64,000 nucleotides of DNA. Origin: JAIYDJ01 sp031400505. Its GTDB lineage: Bacteria > Pseudomonadota > Alphaproteobacteria > Rhodobacterales > Rhodobacteraceae. Under the pieces are notes generated by a model that saw only the letters and a program-made list of their open reading frames with translations, did not search any database and had not been told where the DNA came from. This document shows positions 56,314-64,000 of the stretch, piece by piece. Every line of letters begins with the position of its first letter. The stretch's first letter is position 1. Position numbers and translations under genes: made by a program. The stretch covers positions 62,001 to 126,000 of the forward strand of contig JANNPZ010000078.1 in the NCBI GenBank assembly GCA_031400505.1. The letters run 5' to 3'.

Positions 56314-58278
56314 GTGACTTCACCCAGCAAAGACGCCCCCTGGCTGTTTCGGACCTATGCCGGTCATTCGACGGCGTCTGCATCCAACGCCTTGTATCGT
56401 GGCAACCTGGCCAAAGGGCAAACCGGGTTGTCGGTCGCCTTCGATCTGCCGACGCAAACCGGATACGACAGCGACCATATCCTGGCGCGCGGCGAAGTCG
56501 GCAAGGTTGGCGTGCCGGTGGCCCATCTGGGTGACATGCGGGCCCTGTTTGCCGACATCCCGCTGGATCAGATGAACACATCGATGACCATCAACGCAAC
56601 GGCGCCATGGTTGCTGGCGCTGTATATCGCGGTCGCAGAAGAACAAGGCGCGGATATCGCCGCCCTGCAAGGCACGGTGCAAAACGACATCATCAAGGAA
56701 TACCTCAGCCGGGGCACCTATATCTGTCCGCCAAAGCCCAGCCTGCGGATGATCACAGACATCGCCGCCTACACGCAAAAGCATCTGCCGAAATGGAACC
56801 CGATGAATGTGTGTTCCTATCACCTGCAAGAGGCCGGTGCGACACCAGAGCAGGAATTGGCCTTTGCGCTGGCAACCGCCTGCGCCGTGCTGGATGATCT
56901 GAAAGGGAAAGTCTCTGCAGAAGATTTTCCGTCGATGGTCGGCAGGATATCGTTTTTTGTAAACGCCGGAATTCGCTTTGTGACAGAACTCTGCAAGATG
57001 CGGGCGTTTACGGAACTTTGGGACGAACTGTGCGAAACCCGATACGGCATCGCCGATACGCGCTTCCGTCGCTTCCGCTACGGGGTGCAGGTGAACAGCC
57101 TTGGCCTGACCGAACAGCAGCCCGAAAACAACGTCTACCGCATCCTGCTGGAAATGCTGGCCGTCACCCTGTCGAAAAACGCCCGCGCCCGCGCCGTGCA
57201 ATTGCCTGCCTGGAACGAGGCTCTTGGCCTGCCCCGCCCCTGGGATCAGCAATGGTCGCTGCGCATGCAGCAAATCCTCGCCTATGAAACCGACCTTCTG
57301 GAATACGACGACCTGTTTGACGGCAACCCCGCCATCGACCGAAAGGTTGCTGCACTCAAAGACGGCGCATGGCAGGAACTGGCGCAGATCGACGCGATGG
57401 GCGGGGCGGTCGCTGCGATTGCATACATGAAGGGGCGACTGGTCGAGTCGAACGCCGAACGGATCGGGCGGATCGAAACGAAGCAAACGGTGGTGGTCGG
57501 CGTCAACCGCTGGGTCGAGACGACGCCAAGCCCGCTTACCGCAGGCGATGGATCGATCATGCAATCCGACCCGGACGCAGAAGCGGACCAGTTGGCGCGT
57601 CTGGCTCTTTGGCGCAGCACCCGCGACCAGAATGCCGTGCAAACCGCCCTCGCCGCCTTGCGCCAGGCCGCAGCGACGGGCACCAACATCATGCCGCCCT
57701 CGATCGCCGCTGCCCGCGCAGGCGTCACCACCGGCGAATGGGGCAATGCGATCCGGGAAGCCTTCGGCGAATACCGTGCACCGACCGGCGTGTCACGACA
57801 CCCATCCAACCGCACCGAAGGACTGGAGCCGATCCGCGAAGCCGTGGCAGTCGCCGCGGCCAAGCTTGGCCGCCCGCTAAAGCTGTTGATGGGCAAACCG
57901 GGGCTGGATGGCCATTCCAACGGGGCAGAACAGATCGCTGCCCGCGCCCGGGATTGCGGCATGGAAATCCACTATGAAGGCATCCGCCTCACCCCTGAAC
58001 AGATTGTGGCCCAAGCGGTGGCCGAGCAGCCGCATGTCATCGGCCTTTCCATCCTGTCGGGTAGCCATATAGCACTGGTGGCCGATCTGCTTACCCGCCT
58101 GAACGCGGAACATCTGACGATCCCGGTGATCGTTGGAGGCATCATCCCCGAAGCGGACGCTACAACTTTGCGCGGCATGGGCGTGGCGGCAGTCTATACC
58201 CCCAAGGATTTCGAGCTGAACCGCATCATGTTCGATATCGTCGCCTTGGTTGACCGCCCCGAGCTTGCGGCACAATAG
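56314..58278 (+). CDS. ecm: Ethylmalonyl-CoA mutase
   Basis: Ecm (654 residues) is a coenzyme B12 mutase converting (2R)-ethylmalonyl-CoA to methylsuccinyl-CoA in the same pathway as Ccr. The N-terminal catalytic barrel has GLSVAFDLPTQTGYDSDH, NTSMTINATAPWLLALYI and YICPPKPSLRMITDI. The C-terminal B12 domain has GLDGHSNGAEQIA with the cobalt-ligand His534, GLSILSGSHIALV and VGGIIPEAD. A GTG at 56314 with GAGGTG in front is preferred; TTG 56296 and GTG 56305 are in the same frame. The residues replacing the usual methylmalonyl-CoA mutase large-subunit set agree with the Ecm group. Confidence 0.94.
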   Translation: MTSPSKDAPWLFRTYAGHSTASASNALYRGNLAKGQTGLSVAFDLPTQTGYDSDHILARGEVGKVGVPVAHLGDMRALFADIPLDQMNTSMTINATAPWLLALYIAVAEEQGADIAALQGTVQNDIIKEYLSRGTYICPPKPSLRMITDIAAYTQKHLPKWNPMNVCSYHLQEAGATPEQELAFALATACAVLDDLKGKVSAEDFPSMVGRISFFVNAGIRFVTELCKMRAFTELWDELCETRYGIADTRFRRFRYGVQVNSLGLTEQQPENNVYRILLEMLAVTLSKNARARAVQLPAWNEALGLPRPWDQQWSLRMQQILAYETDLLEYDDLFDGNPAIDRKVAALKDGAWQELAQIDAMGGAVAAIAYMKGRLVESNAERIGRIETKQTVVVGVNRWVETTPSPLTAGDGSIMQSDPDAEADQLARLALWRSTRDQNAVQTALAALRQAAATGTNIMPPSIAAARAGVTTGEWGNAIREAFGEYRAPTGVSRHPSNRTEGLEPIREAVAVAAAKLGRPLKLLMGKPGLDGHSNGAEQIAARARDCGMEIHYEGIRLTPEQIVAQAVAEQPHVIGLSILSGSHIALVADLLTRLNAEHLTIPVIVGGIIPEADATTLRGMGVAAVYTPKDFELNRIMFDIVALVDRPELAAQ

Positions 58279-58350
58279 CATTTTGGGCTGGTCGAGCCGG
58301 CTCTTTCGCGGCTATCACAGGCTGGCCCCAGCAATTTGAAAGCCAACGCG

Positions 58351-59070
58351 ATGACCGTCCATATCGGCGCAAAGACCGGCGACATCGCCGACACTGTCCT
58401 TCTGCCCGGCGACCCCTACCGCGCCAGGTGGGCTGCACAGACCTATCTGCAAGACGCCGTTCTGGTGAACGAGGTGCGCGGGATGTTGGGCTATACCGGC
58501 ACCTGGCACGGGCACCGGGTGACGATCCACGGCAGCGGCATGGGTCAGCCGTCAATTGCGATCTATGCGCAGGAACTGATGGTGGATTTTGGTGCGACAA
58601 CACTGATCCGCATTGGGTCTGCCGGCGCTTTGCAGCCTCACATCGCGGTGCGCGATCTGGTTTTGGCCCAGACCGCCAGCAGCTATGACATGCCGTCGGC
58701 CAAGCTGTTCCACGGTCTGAACTTTGCTCCGGCCGCTGATTTCGGGCTGTTGATGGCGGCATATATGGCTGCCAAATCCCTGCAAACACCAACACATGTC
58801 GGCGGCATCTATACATCGGATGCCTTTTACGACGAACGCGCCGACCATTCTGCGCAGTTGCAGCGCCACAACTGCCTGTGCGTCGAGATGGAAACCGCCG
58901 AGCTTTACACCCTCGCCGCGCGCCACAAAGCACGCGCGCTGTCAATTCTGACCATGTCCGATCACATCCTGACCGGAGAGGCGCTGCCCGCCGATCAGCG
59001 CGAACGCAGCTTTGGCACCATGGTGGAGCTGGCATTGACCGCCGCGTTTGCACCAAGGGAGGCGCCATGA
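58351..59070 (+). CDS. deoD: Purine nucleoside phosphorylase DeoD-type
   Basis: DeoD (239 residues) cleaves purine nucleosides with phosphate. Motifs include MTVHIGAKTGDIADTVLLPGDP at the start, LGYTGTWHGHRVTIHGSGMGQPSIAIYAQEL, TTLIRIGSAGALQP and the base/ribose-binding CVEMETAELYTLAARH. It follows ecm after 72 bases and overlaps the aldo/keto reductase start (ATGA), so it is in one unit with that gene. The start at 58351 is chosen from similarity; a TTG at 58336 is an alternative. Confidence 0.95.
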   Translation: MTVHIGAKTGDIADTVLLPGDPYRARWAAQTYLQDAVLVNEVRGMLGYTGTWHGHRVTIHGSGMGQPSIAIYAQELMVDFGATTLIRIGSAGALQPHIAVRDLVLAQTASSYDMPSAKLFHGLNFAPAADFGLLMAAYMAAKSLQTPTHVGGIYTSDAFYDERADHSAQLQRHNCLCVEMETAELYTLAARHKARALSILTMSDHILTGEALPADQRERSFGTMVELALTAAFAPREAP

Positions 59071-60050
59071 AAACCCGTCAGCTTGGGGTCGCCGGTCCGC
59101 GCGTTTCTGCAATTGGTCTGGGCTGCATGTCGTTCGGAGGCATCTTTGGCGCGACCACGACCGATGAAAGCCTGCGATGCCTGGATGCTGCATGGGACGC
59201 CGGGATCGACTTTCTCGACACGGCCAACATCTATGGCATGGGCGTATCTGAAACCGTGATGGGGCAATGGCTTGCCACCCGCAAACGTGGTGTCCACATC
59301 GCCACCAAAGCGTCGATCGTCAGCGGGCAGAACCGGCGGTTCGATAACTCTGCAAGCCATCTGCGCAGCGAACTGGAAGGGTCGCTGAAGCGCATGGGCG
59401 TGGATCATGTAACGCTGTTCTACATTCACCGCCGAGAGCAGGAACGCCCCGTCGAAGAGGTGGTGCAGACCCTGCAGGCCCTGATTGCCGAAGGCAAGAT
59501 CGGTGGCTATGGGCTGTCGGAAATATCCCCGGGGACGTTGCGACGCGCCCATGCGGTACATCCCTGCATGGCGGTGCAGAACGAATACTCTTTGTGGACA
59601 CGCCAGCCGGAGCTTGGCCTTTTGCAGACCTGCGCGGAACTCGGCACCGCTTTCGTGCCGTTTTCGCCGCTGGCGCGTGGTGTGCTGGGGCGCGATCCAC
59701 TGGATGTGTCCACTTTCGCGCCAGGCGATTTCCGCGCCGTCATCCCGCGGTTCCACGCCCCGGACTGGGCGCTCAATCAGGCACGCCTGACCGCGTTTCG
59801 GGCCTATGCCGCCGAGCGGGGCGTGGCCGTTCCAGCGCTGGCCATGGCATGGATCCTTGATCAAGGACCGCATCTGATCCCGATCCCGGGGACCCGGACG
59901 GCGGATCACCTGATGGATTGGGCCGGCGCGTCGGAGTTGACCTTGACTGCCGAAGACCGCAGCGCGATTGCCCGCCTGCTGCCCGTGGGCTGGGCGCATG
60001 GCGACCGCTATGGAACCGAAACTGCAATGAGCGTCGAGCGTTACAGTTGA
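59067..60050 (+). CDS. Aldo/keto reductase
   Basis: This NADPH-dependent reductase (327 residues) has the AKR barrel with LGCMSFGGIFG, catalytic Asp-Tyr in DTANIYGMGVSE, Lys in IATKASI and His in LFYIHRREQE. The C-terminal VPFSPLARGVLG and IPIPGTRTADHLMDWAGA are typical of the AKR13-like group. Its ATG overlaps the deoD stop by four bases (ATGA). A shared sugar or nucleoside route is possible: the ribose-1-phosphate released by DeoD could feed reactive sugars to a reductase, which is inference. Confidence 0.9.
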   Translation: MKTRQLGVAGPRVSAIGLGCMSFGGIFGATTTDESLRCLDAAWDAGIDFLDTANIYGMGVSETVMGQWLATRKRGVHIATKASIVSGQNRRFDNSASHLRSELEGSLKRMGVDHVTLFYIHRREQERPVEEVVQTLQALIAEGKIGGYGLSEISPGTLRRAHAVHPCMAVQNEYSLWTRQPELGLLQTCAELGTAFVPFSPLARGVLGRDPLDVSTFAPGDFRAVIPRFHAPDWALNQARLTAFRAYAAERGVAVPALAMAWILDQGPHLIPIPGTRTADHLMDWAGASELTLTAEDRSAIARLLPVGWAHGDRYGTETAMSVERYS

Positions 60051-60056
60051 CACCGA

Positions 60057-60455
60057 TCACGCATCGCCAGCGGCCAGGCGTTGAAAGATGGACAAAACCT
60101 CGGCCTCGGAGGCCCGTTCTGCGACGCCATTATGGACCGCTTCACGTGACCAGACCCAAGACTGAGCCGGGTCGTCGCGCATCGCCCAGGTCCCGAAAAG
60201 CCGATCCATGGCGGTGGTTCGGGTGAGGGGCCGCACCTCGATGTGCCGGTCGTCTCGGCGGATCCGGGCATAGGCCGCATCCACCGCGTCCGGCGGCCCC
60301 TCGAGCAGTTGAAGATAGAGATCGTCCCGACAGATCAGCGCGCCTGTGACGTGATCGCGCGCATTGCACCGCCGCGCGTCAAGCAGTATCCCCGCCAGGT
60401 TGCCGGCATCAAACCCGAATGGGCGCGAAGCATAGGTCAGTTGCACAAGCGACAT
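60057..60455 (-). CDS. BLUF-domain blue-light photoreceptor (short type)
   Basis: This 132-residue cytoplasmic protein is a BLUF domain with a short tail. The FAD-contact Tyr is in LVQLTYASRPFG (near residue 7), and the switch Gln in DLYLQLLEG sits near residue 52. ITGALICRDDLYLQ and YARIRRDDRHIEVRPL fit the family, and a Trp in RLFGTWAMRD corresponds to the Trp/Met switch site. It lacks an effector domain, so it probably signals by protein contact, as short BLUF proteins do. It is convergent with the aldo/keto reductase; the divergent partner region holds no gene before sdhB. Confidence 0.9.
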   Translation of the reverse strand: MSLVQLTYASRPFGFDAGNLAGILLDARRCNARDHVTGALICRDDLYLQLLEGPPDAVDAAYARIRRDDRHIEVRPLTRTTAMDRLFGTWAMRDDPAQSWVWSREAVHNGVAERASEAEVLSIFQRLAAGDA

Positions 60456-60564
60456 CGTTTTGAACCTTTCAGAACCAGGGTGCGGGGTCCCTCTGTCCGC
60501 CTCTGCCACCCTTGCGCAATCTTGGGCCTGCGCAACCGGGGGCCGGCCCCCGGGCCCCCCGGGA

Positions 60565-60586
60565 TATCTATGAACAGATGATGATA
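60565..60586 (-). repeat. Variant of the dispersed repeat after sdhB
   Basis: On the minus strand this reads CATCATCTGTTCATAGATAT followed by CCCGGGG. It shares CATCTGTTCA and the ATATCC end with the variant at 51402. It lies just after the sdhB stop. Confidence 0.5.
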
Positions 60587-60590
60587 GAAA

Positions 60591-61367
60591 TCACACCACC
60601 CGGTCAACCATCATATGTTTGATCTGCGCGATAGCCTTGGCGGGGTTCAGACCCTTGGGGCAGGTTTTCGTGCAGTTCATGATCGTGTGGCAGCGGTAAA
60701 GCTTGAACGGGTCTTCCAAGGCGTCGAGCCGGTCTCCGGTTGCCTCGTCACGGCTGTCGATGATCCAGCGGTAGGCATGCAGCAAGGCTGCGGGGCCGAG
60801 GTAGCGATCCGAGTTCCACCAGTAGCTGGGGCAGGAGGTGGAACAGCAGGCGCACATCACGCATTCATAAAGGCCGTCGAGTTTCTCGCGATCTTCGATC
60901 GACTGGCGCCATTCCTTGGCGGGTCGGTTGGTCTTGGTTTCCAGCCAAGGCATGATGCTGGCGTGCTGGGCGTAGAAATGGGTGAGGTCGGGGACCAAAT
61001 CCTTGATCACCGGCATGTGCGGCAACGGGTAAATCTTGATGTCGCCCTTCACCTCGTCGAGACCATAAAGGCAGGCGAGCGTGTTGATGCCGTCGATGTT
61101 CATCGCGCAGGACCCGCAGATCCCTTCACGGCAAGACCGGCGGAAGGTCAAGGTGGGGTCGATCTCGGTCTTGATCTTGATCAACGCGTCCAGAACCATC
61201 GGCCCGCAGGTGGCAAGATCGACGAAATAGGTATCCAGACGCGGGTTTTCGCCGTCATCCGGGGTCCAGCGATAGACCTGCACCTTGCGGACCTGATCAC
61301 CGGCGGGCTTTGGCCAGGTTTTGCCGGTCCGGATTTTCGAATTCTTGGGCAGGGTGAACTGAACCAT
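60591..61367 (-). CDS. sdhB: Succinate dehydrogenase iron-sulfur subunit SdhB
   Basis: SdhB (258 residues) carries three Fe-S clusters that pass electrons from FAD in SdhA to quinone. The 2Fe-2S cluster motif is CREGICGSCAMNIDG with the later cysteine in NTLACLYG. The 4Fe-4S and 3Fe-4S motifs are CACCSTSCPSYWWN and CHTIMNCTKTCPKGLNPA. The membrane-proximal helix region (KAIAQIKHMMVDRVV) ends the protein. Two other genes separate it from sdhA. Confidence 0.97.
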   Translation of the reverse strand: MVQFTLPKNSKIRTGKTWPKPAGDQVRKVQVYRWTPDDGENPRLDTYFVDLATCGPMVLDALIKIKTEIDPTLTFRRSCREGICGSCAMNIDGINTLACLYGLDEVKGDIKIYPLPHMPVIKDLVPDLTHFYAQHASIMPWLETKTNRPAKEWRQSIEDREKLDGLYECVMCACCSTSCPSYWWNSDRYLGPAALLHAYRWIIDSRDEATGDRLDALEDPFKLYRCHTIMNCTKTCPKGLNPAKAIAQIKHMMVDRVV

Positions 61368-61378
61368 GGTCTGTCCTT

Positions 61379-62530
61379 TCAGTGCAGCATTTGGGCGTTG
61401 GGAGAAGGCGGCAGGCTGGTCGGGTCGATGGGCAAGCCCGCTGCCGCCAGAAGGGCGAGGTTGGTCTGGCGCTGTTCGGCGTCGGTCTGGCAGGCCACAA
61501 GCCAGCCGCGAAGGTCGGCCTGCACGGCGGCGCGGTAAGCGGCATCATCCCAATCGCGGCGCAGATCGTGGCCGAGCGATGCAAAGAGGTCGAACACCAC
61601 ATCAAGGTCGTAAAGCGCCGCCGTCAGGTCTTGGCGGGTGGTGCCCCCCGGCATCCGCGCCCCGAGGCGGCGGCCCACCGTGGCGTGATAGCGCAGATCG
61701 TCACAGCGCGGGGCCAATTGTTCGGCGGCAAGATCGCGGTTCGGGCGGCGGCGCAGCACGTGAATGGTCTGCTGCAGTCGCCCCAGCAGCAGCCGGCCAT
61801 GCTGGGCAGAGCCTTCGGAGAACACCAAGACCTGCGCCCCGGCGTAAATCGCCAGTTGGCGGTCAACTGGCAGGCTTGCCGGATCGATCACCCGCACCCC
61901 GGCGCGGGTCAATTCCTGCACAAGATAGGCCTCGCCGGCGTGTCCACCCTGGCCTTGCGCCACCATTCCGGCGCGCGTGACAAAGACCACACCGGACGGC
62001 TGGCCCTGCGGCAGGCGCGGCACCGTCGTCTGATCCAGCAGGTCAAGATAGGCTTCGTCCGTAGCGTTCGTGCCCATCATCTCGCCTTGTGCGGCCACGC
62101 GAAGGTTTCGCACGTCGAGGGCCCGGTCAACCAGTCGCAAGCGGTCGCGGGCAACCCCGTGCCAGTCGAGCACCTGCCAAATCCAGATGGGCACCGACGC
62201 TTCTGTCATGCCCGGTGGCGGGGTGAACAGCACCAGATCGCCAGGACGCTCGTGCAGGGACTGCGGCAGGCGGGTGGCCTGTTCGACGATCAGGTGGCCG
62301 AATTGCGGGTCCAGAAAGCCGCCCCAGATCGCCGGTTCGCGCAAACGTTTGGTCCGCGTCGGGGCTGCGGGGCAGCGGTCCACCGGCAGGCGGTCGCGGC
62401 AATGGCGGGGCGTCGTCTGCTGCTCGAACCCGGGCCAGATCGGGCCGCCGCGCGCCACATGGCTCGCCACAGACCGCACCGGCACCACCGGCACATCCCG
62501 AAACTCCAGCATCGGGGCAAGTCTGGTCAT
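61379..62530 (-). CDS. Glycosyltransferase 61-like protein
   Basis: This protein (383 residues) has GGFLDPQFGHLIVEQATRLPQSL and a later LVFSEGSAQHGRLLLGRLQQTIHVLRRRP region, characteristic of the GT61/DUF563 family, in which an acidic Glu-Gly-Ala-His motif binds sugar nucleotides. It has no membrane segment. It might add sugars to a surface polysaccharide or glycan. It lies between sdhA and sdhB, starting 4 bases before a small lipoprotein gene's end, an unexpected context for a sugar transferase. Confidence 0.78.
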   Translation of the reverse strand: MTRLAPMLEFRDVPVVPVRSVASHVARGGPIWPGFEQQTTPRHCRDRLPVDRCPAAPTRTKRLREPAIWGGFLDPQFGHLIVEQATRLPQSLHERPGDLVLFTPPPGMTEASVPIWIWQVLDWHGVARDRLRLVDRALDVRNLRVAAQGEMMGTNATDEAYLDLLDQTTVPRLPQGQPSGVVFVTRAGMVAQGQGGHAGEAYLVQELTRAGVRVIDPASLPVDRQLAIYAGAQVLVFSEGSAQHGRLLLGRLQQTIHVLRRRPNRDLAAEQLAPRCDDLRYHATVGRRLGARMPGGTTRQDLTAALYDLDVVFDLFASLGHDLRRDWDDAAYRAAVQADLRGWLVACQTDAEQRQTNLALLAAAGLPIDPTSLPPSPNAQMLH

Positions 62531-62534
62531 GGCT

Positions 62535-62846
62535 TCATATCCTGATCGGGCCAAGGCCCGCTGCGGCCAGACAGGCCGTGACGGCCGGGCGTGCAGCAAT
62601 CGTGCGAATGGTCTGTTCGGTCAGCGTTCCGGCCTCTACCCCCAGATCGCGGGCCAGCGCCTGCTGTTCGGCGGGGCTGGCGGCGTCCAGCACGCAAGCC
62701 GTTGCCGATTGCGCCGGACCTGCCGCCAGATCACGGCTGACCACCGGCAGAACCACAGTTTCCGCCGCGCGTCGGACTGCCTTGTCTGCAAGCTCTGCCG
62801 GATCGCAGGCCGCCAGAAACAGCAAGGCAAGCACGGCTGCACGCAT
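62535..62846 (-). CDS. Small lipoprotein
   Basis: This 103-residue protein has a lipoprotein signal (MRAAVLALLFLAACDP, lipobox LAAC). The rest is a short alpha-helical domain (AELADKAVRRAAETVVLPVV, then VLDAASPAEQQALARDLGV). No family is recognised. Its start overlaps the sdhA stop (ATGA), so translation is coupled to sdhA. Homologues at this position in other Rhodobacterales are possible but not checked. Confidence 0.78.
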   Translation of the reverse strand: MRAAVLALLFLAACDPAELADKAVRRAAETVVLPVVSRDLAAGPAQSATACVLDAASPAEQQALARDLGVEAGTLTEQTIRTIAARPAVTACLAAAGLGPIRI

Positions 62847-64000
62847 CAATACACGCGGGCTTTCGGTGCGATCCGCTTCAACTCGATCCCGCCATCTTCG
62901 GGCTTGGTCAGCGGGTCAAGATGCACGGGCCGGGTGGCCAGCCGCACCGATGTGCCTTCCACATAGGCCAGCGAGTGGACACGCCAGTTCGCATCGTCGC
63001 GGTTCGGATAGTCTTCCTGCGCATGCGCCCCGCGCGATTCCTTGCGCGCTTCGGCGGCGACAATTGTGGTCAGCGCGTTCGGCATCAGGTTCTGCAACTC
63101 CAGCGTTTCCATCAGGTCGCTGTTCCAGATCAGGCTACGGTCGGTGACGTGGATGTCGTCCATCCGCGTGGCAATTGCCTGCATCTTGACCACGCCTTCG
63201 GCCAGCGTCTTGTCGGTGCGAAACACCGCCGCATCGGCCTGCATGGTTTTCTGCATGTCGAGCCGCAGCGTCGCGGTCGGCACGGCACCGGCCGCATGAC
63301 GCGTTGCGTCGAACCGGGCCAAAGCCTTGTCCACCTCGGCTTTGTTGACCGGGTCGATGGGCGCCTTCGGATCGACCACCTGCCCCGCCTTGATCGCCGC
63401 CGCCCGTCCGAACACCACCAGATCGATCAGGCTGTTCGAGCCGAGCCGGTTCGCGCCATGCACCGATGCACAGCCCGCCTCGCCCACCGCCATCAGACCG
63501 GGGAAGATCGTGTCGGGCGCACCCGGTTGGGGGTTAAGCACCTCGCCCCAATAGTTGGTCGGAATACCGCCCATGTTGTAATGCACGGTCGGGATCACCG
63601 GGATCGGTTCCTTCAGCAGGTCCACACCTGCAAAAATCCGGGCAGATTCCGTGATGCCGGGCAGACGCAGTTCCAGCGTTTCCTTGGGCAGGTGGTTCAG
63701 GTTCAGATGGATATGGTCCTTGTTCGGCCCCACGCCGCGGCCTTCGCGGATCTCGATCGTCATGCAGCGCGAAACCACATCACGCGACGCCAGATCCTTG
63801 TAGGTCGGCGCATAGCGCTCCATGAACCGCTCGCCTTCGGAGTTGGTCAGATACCCGCCCTCGCCCCGCGCGCCTTCGGTGATCAGGCAACCCGAGCCAT
63901 AGATGCCGGTCGGGTGGAACTGCACGAACTCCATATCCTGCAGCGGCAATCCCGCGCGCGCCACCATGCCTCCGCCATCGCCGGTGCAGGTATGGGCGCT
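62846..64000 (-). CDS. sdhA: Succinate dehydrogenase flavoprotein subunit SdhA (3' part)
   Basis: These are the C-terminal 384 residues of SdhA, whose start lies beyond the right edge. The FAD-bound subunit oxidises succinate to fumarate. Visible elements are AHTCTGDGGGMVARAGLPLQDMEFVQFHPTGIYGSG, the substrate-binding RGEGGYLTNSEGERF, IPTVHYNMGGIPTN, GEAGCASVHGANRLGSNSLIDLVVFG and the C-terminal RRELSRAHAQEDY-type region (RKESRGAHAQEDYPNRDDANW). The operon order is sdhA, lipoprotein, GT61-like gene, sdhB. Confidence 0.96.
   Translation of the reverse strand, partial: SAHTCTGDGGGMVARAGLPLQDMEFVQFHPTGIYGSGCLITEGARGEGGYLTNSEGERFMERYAPTYKDLASRDVVSRCMTIEIREGRGVGPNKDHIHLNLNHLPKETLELRLPGITESARIFAGVDLLKEPIPVIPTVHYNMGGIPTNYWGEVLNPQPGAPDTIFPGLMAVGEAGCASVHGANRLGSNSLIDLVVFGRAAAIKAGQVVDPKAPIDPVNKAEVDKALARFDATRHAAGAVPTATLRLDMQKTMQADAAVFRTDKTLAEGVVKMQAIATRMDDIHVTDRSLIWNSDLMETLELQNLMPNALTTIVAAEARKESRGAHAQEDYPNRDDANWRVHSLAYVEGTSVRLATRPVHLDPLTKPEDGGIELKRIAPKARVY

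Overview
The window comes from a GC-rich alphaproteobacterium, most likely a member of Rhodobacterales (Rhodobacter/Paracoccus/Roseobacter relatives). Evidence: the conserved block aroA-cmk-rpsA-ihfB-lapA-trpF-trpB, a SAM/SAH riboswitch in front of metK, ethylmalonyl-CoA pathway genes (ccr, ecm), a VPLPA-CTERM protein, a BLUF photoreceptor, and a dispersed intergenic repeat (core CATCTTGG..CAAATATCC). No tRNA, rRNA, CRISPR array, prophage or insertion sequence was recognised. Both ends cut genes: ugpA on the left and sdhA on the right.

Layout. 1-5.2 kb: phosphate acquisition (ugpAEC glycerol-3-phosphate importer, a DMT permease, secreted alkaline phosphatase) with a four-repeat Pho box. 5.2-8.1 kb: a probable metal-handling operon (DUF3299-like protein, ABC ATPase, FtsX-like permease, PCu(A)C-like protein). 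Zur-like sites lie in front of both phoA and this operon. 8.1-10.5 kb: pxpABC 5-oxoprolinase. 10.6-12.3 kb: an uncharacterised gene split by a perfect 58-bp tandem duplication. 12.4-15.7 kb: divergent katG and oxyR. 15.7-19.7 kb: persulfide/sulfur locus (BigR/SqrR-type repressor, two YeeE/YedE permeases, MBL dioxygenase, SulP transporter). 19.8-25.7 kb: amber-interrupted nitrilase, rrf2-galE, ileS carrying an in-frame copy of the dispersed repeat, and a DUF2237 gene. 25.7-27.8 kb: three secreted Asp-rich proteins, two of them PepSY-like, around a membrane-bound LuxR-type regulator. 28.1-37.8 kb: the trpB-to-trmB housekeeping block, interrupted by a TetR/SDR pair and by a periplasmic glutathione peroxidase. 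38-44.5 kb: MBL hydrolase, metK with riboswitch, lnt, corC-like, ybeY, phoH. 44.7-53.5 kb: envelope OmpA/lipoprotein pair, miaB, a 5'-nucleotidase, pyrD, and a RecD-like helicase. 53.9-60.5 kb: ccr, VPLPA-CTERM protein, ecm, purine nucleoside phosphorylase, aldo/keto reductase, BLUF. 60.6-64 kb: succinate dehydrogenase with two unrelated genes between sdhB and sdhA.

How the genes work together. The left end looks like a phosphate-plus-zinc response: extracellular phosphate esters are cleaved by a zinc enzyme or imported as glycerol-3-phosphate, while the adjacent operon is a plausible zinc or copper uptake/delivery system sharing the same operator type. ccr and ecm catalyse two steps of acetyl-CoA assimilation and share a 10-bp upstream word. 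Peroxide defence (OxyR/KatG) and reactive-sulfur defence (BigR locus) are neighbouring stress modules. Functions were inferred by reading motifs. No database search was run.
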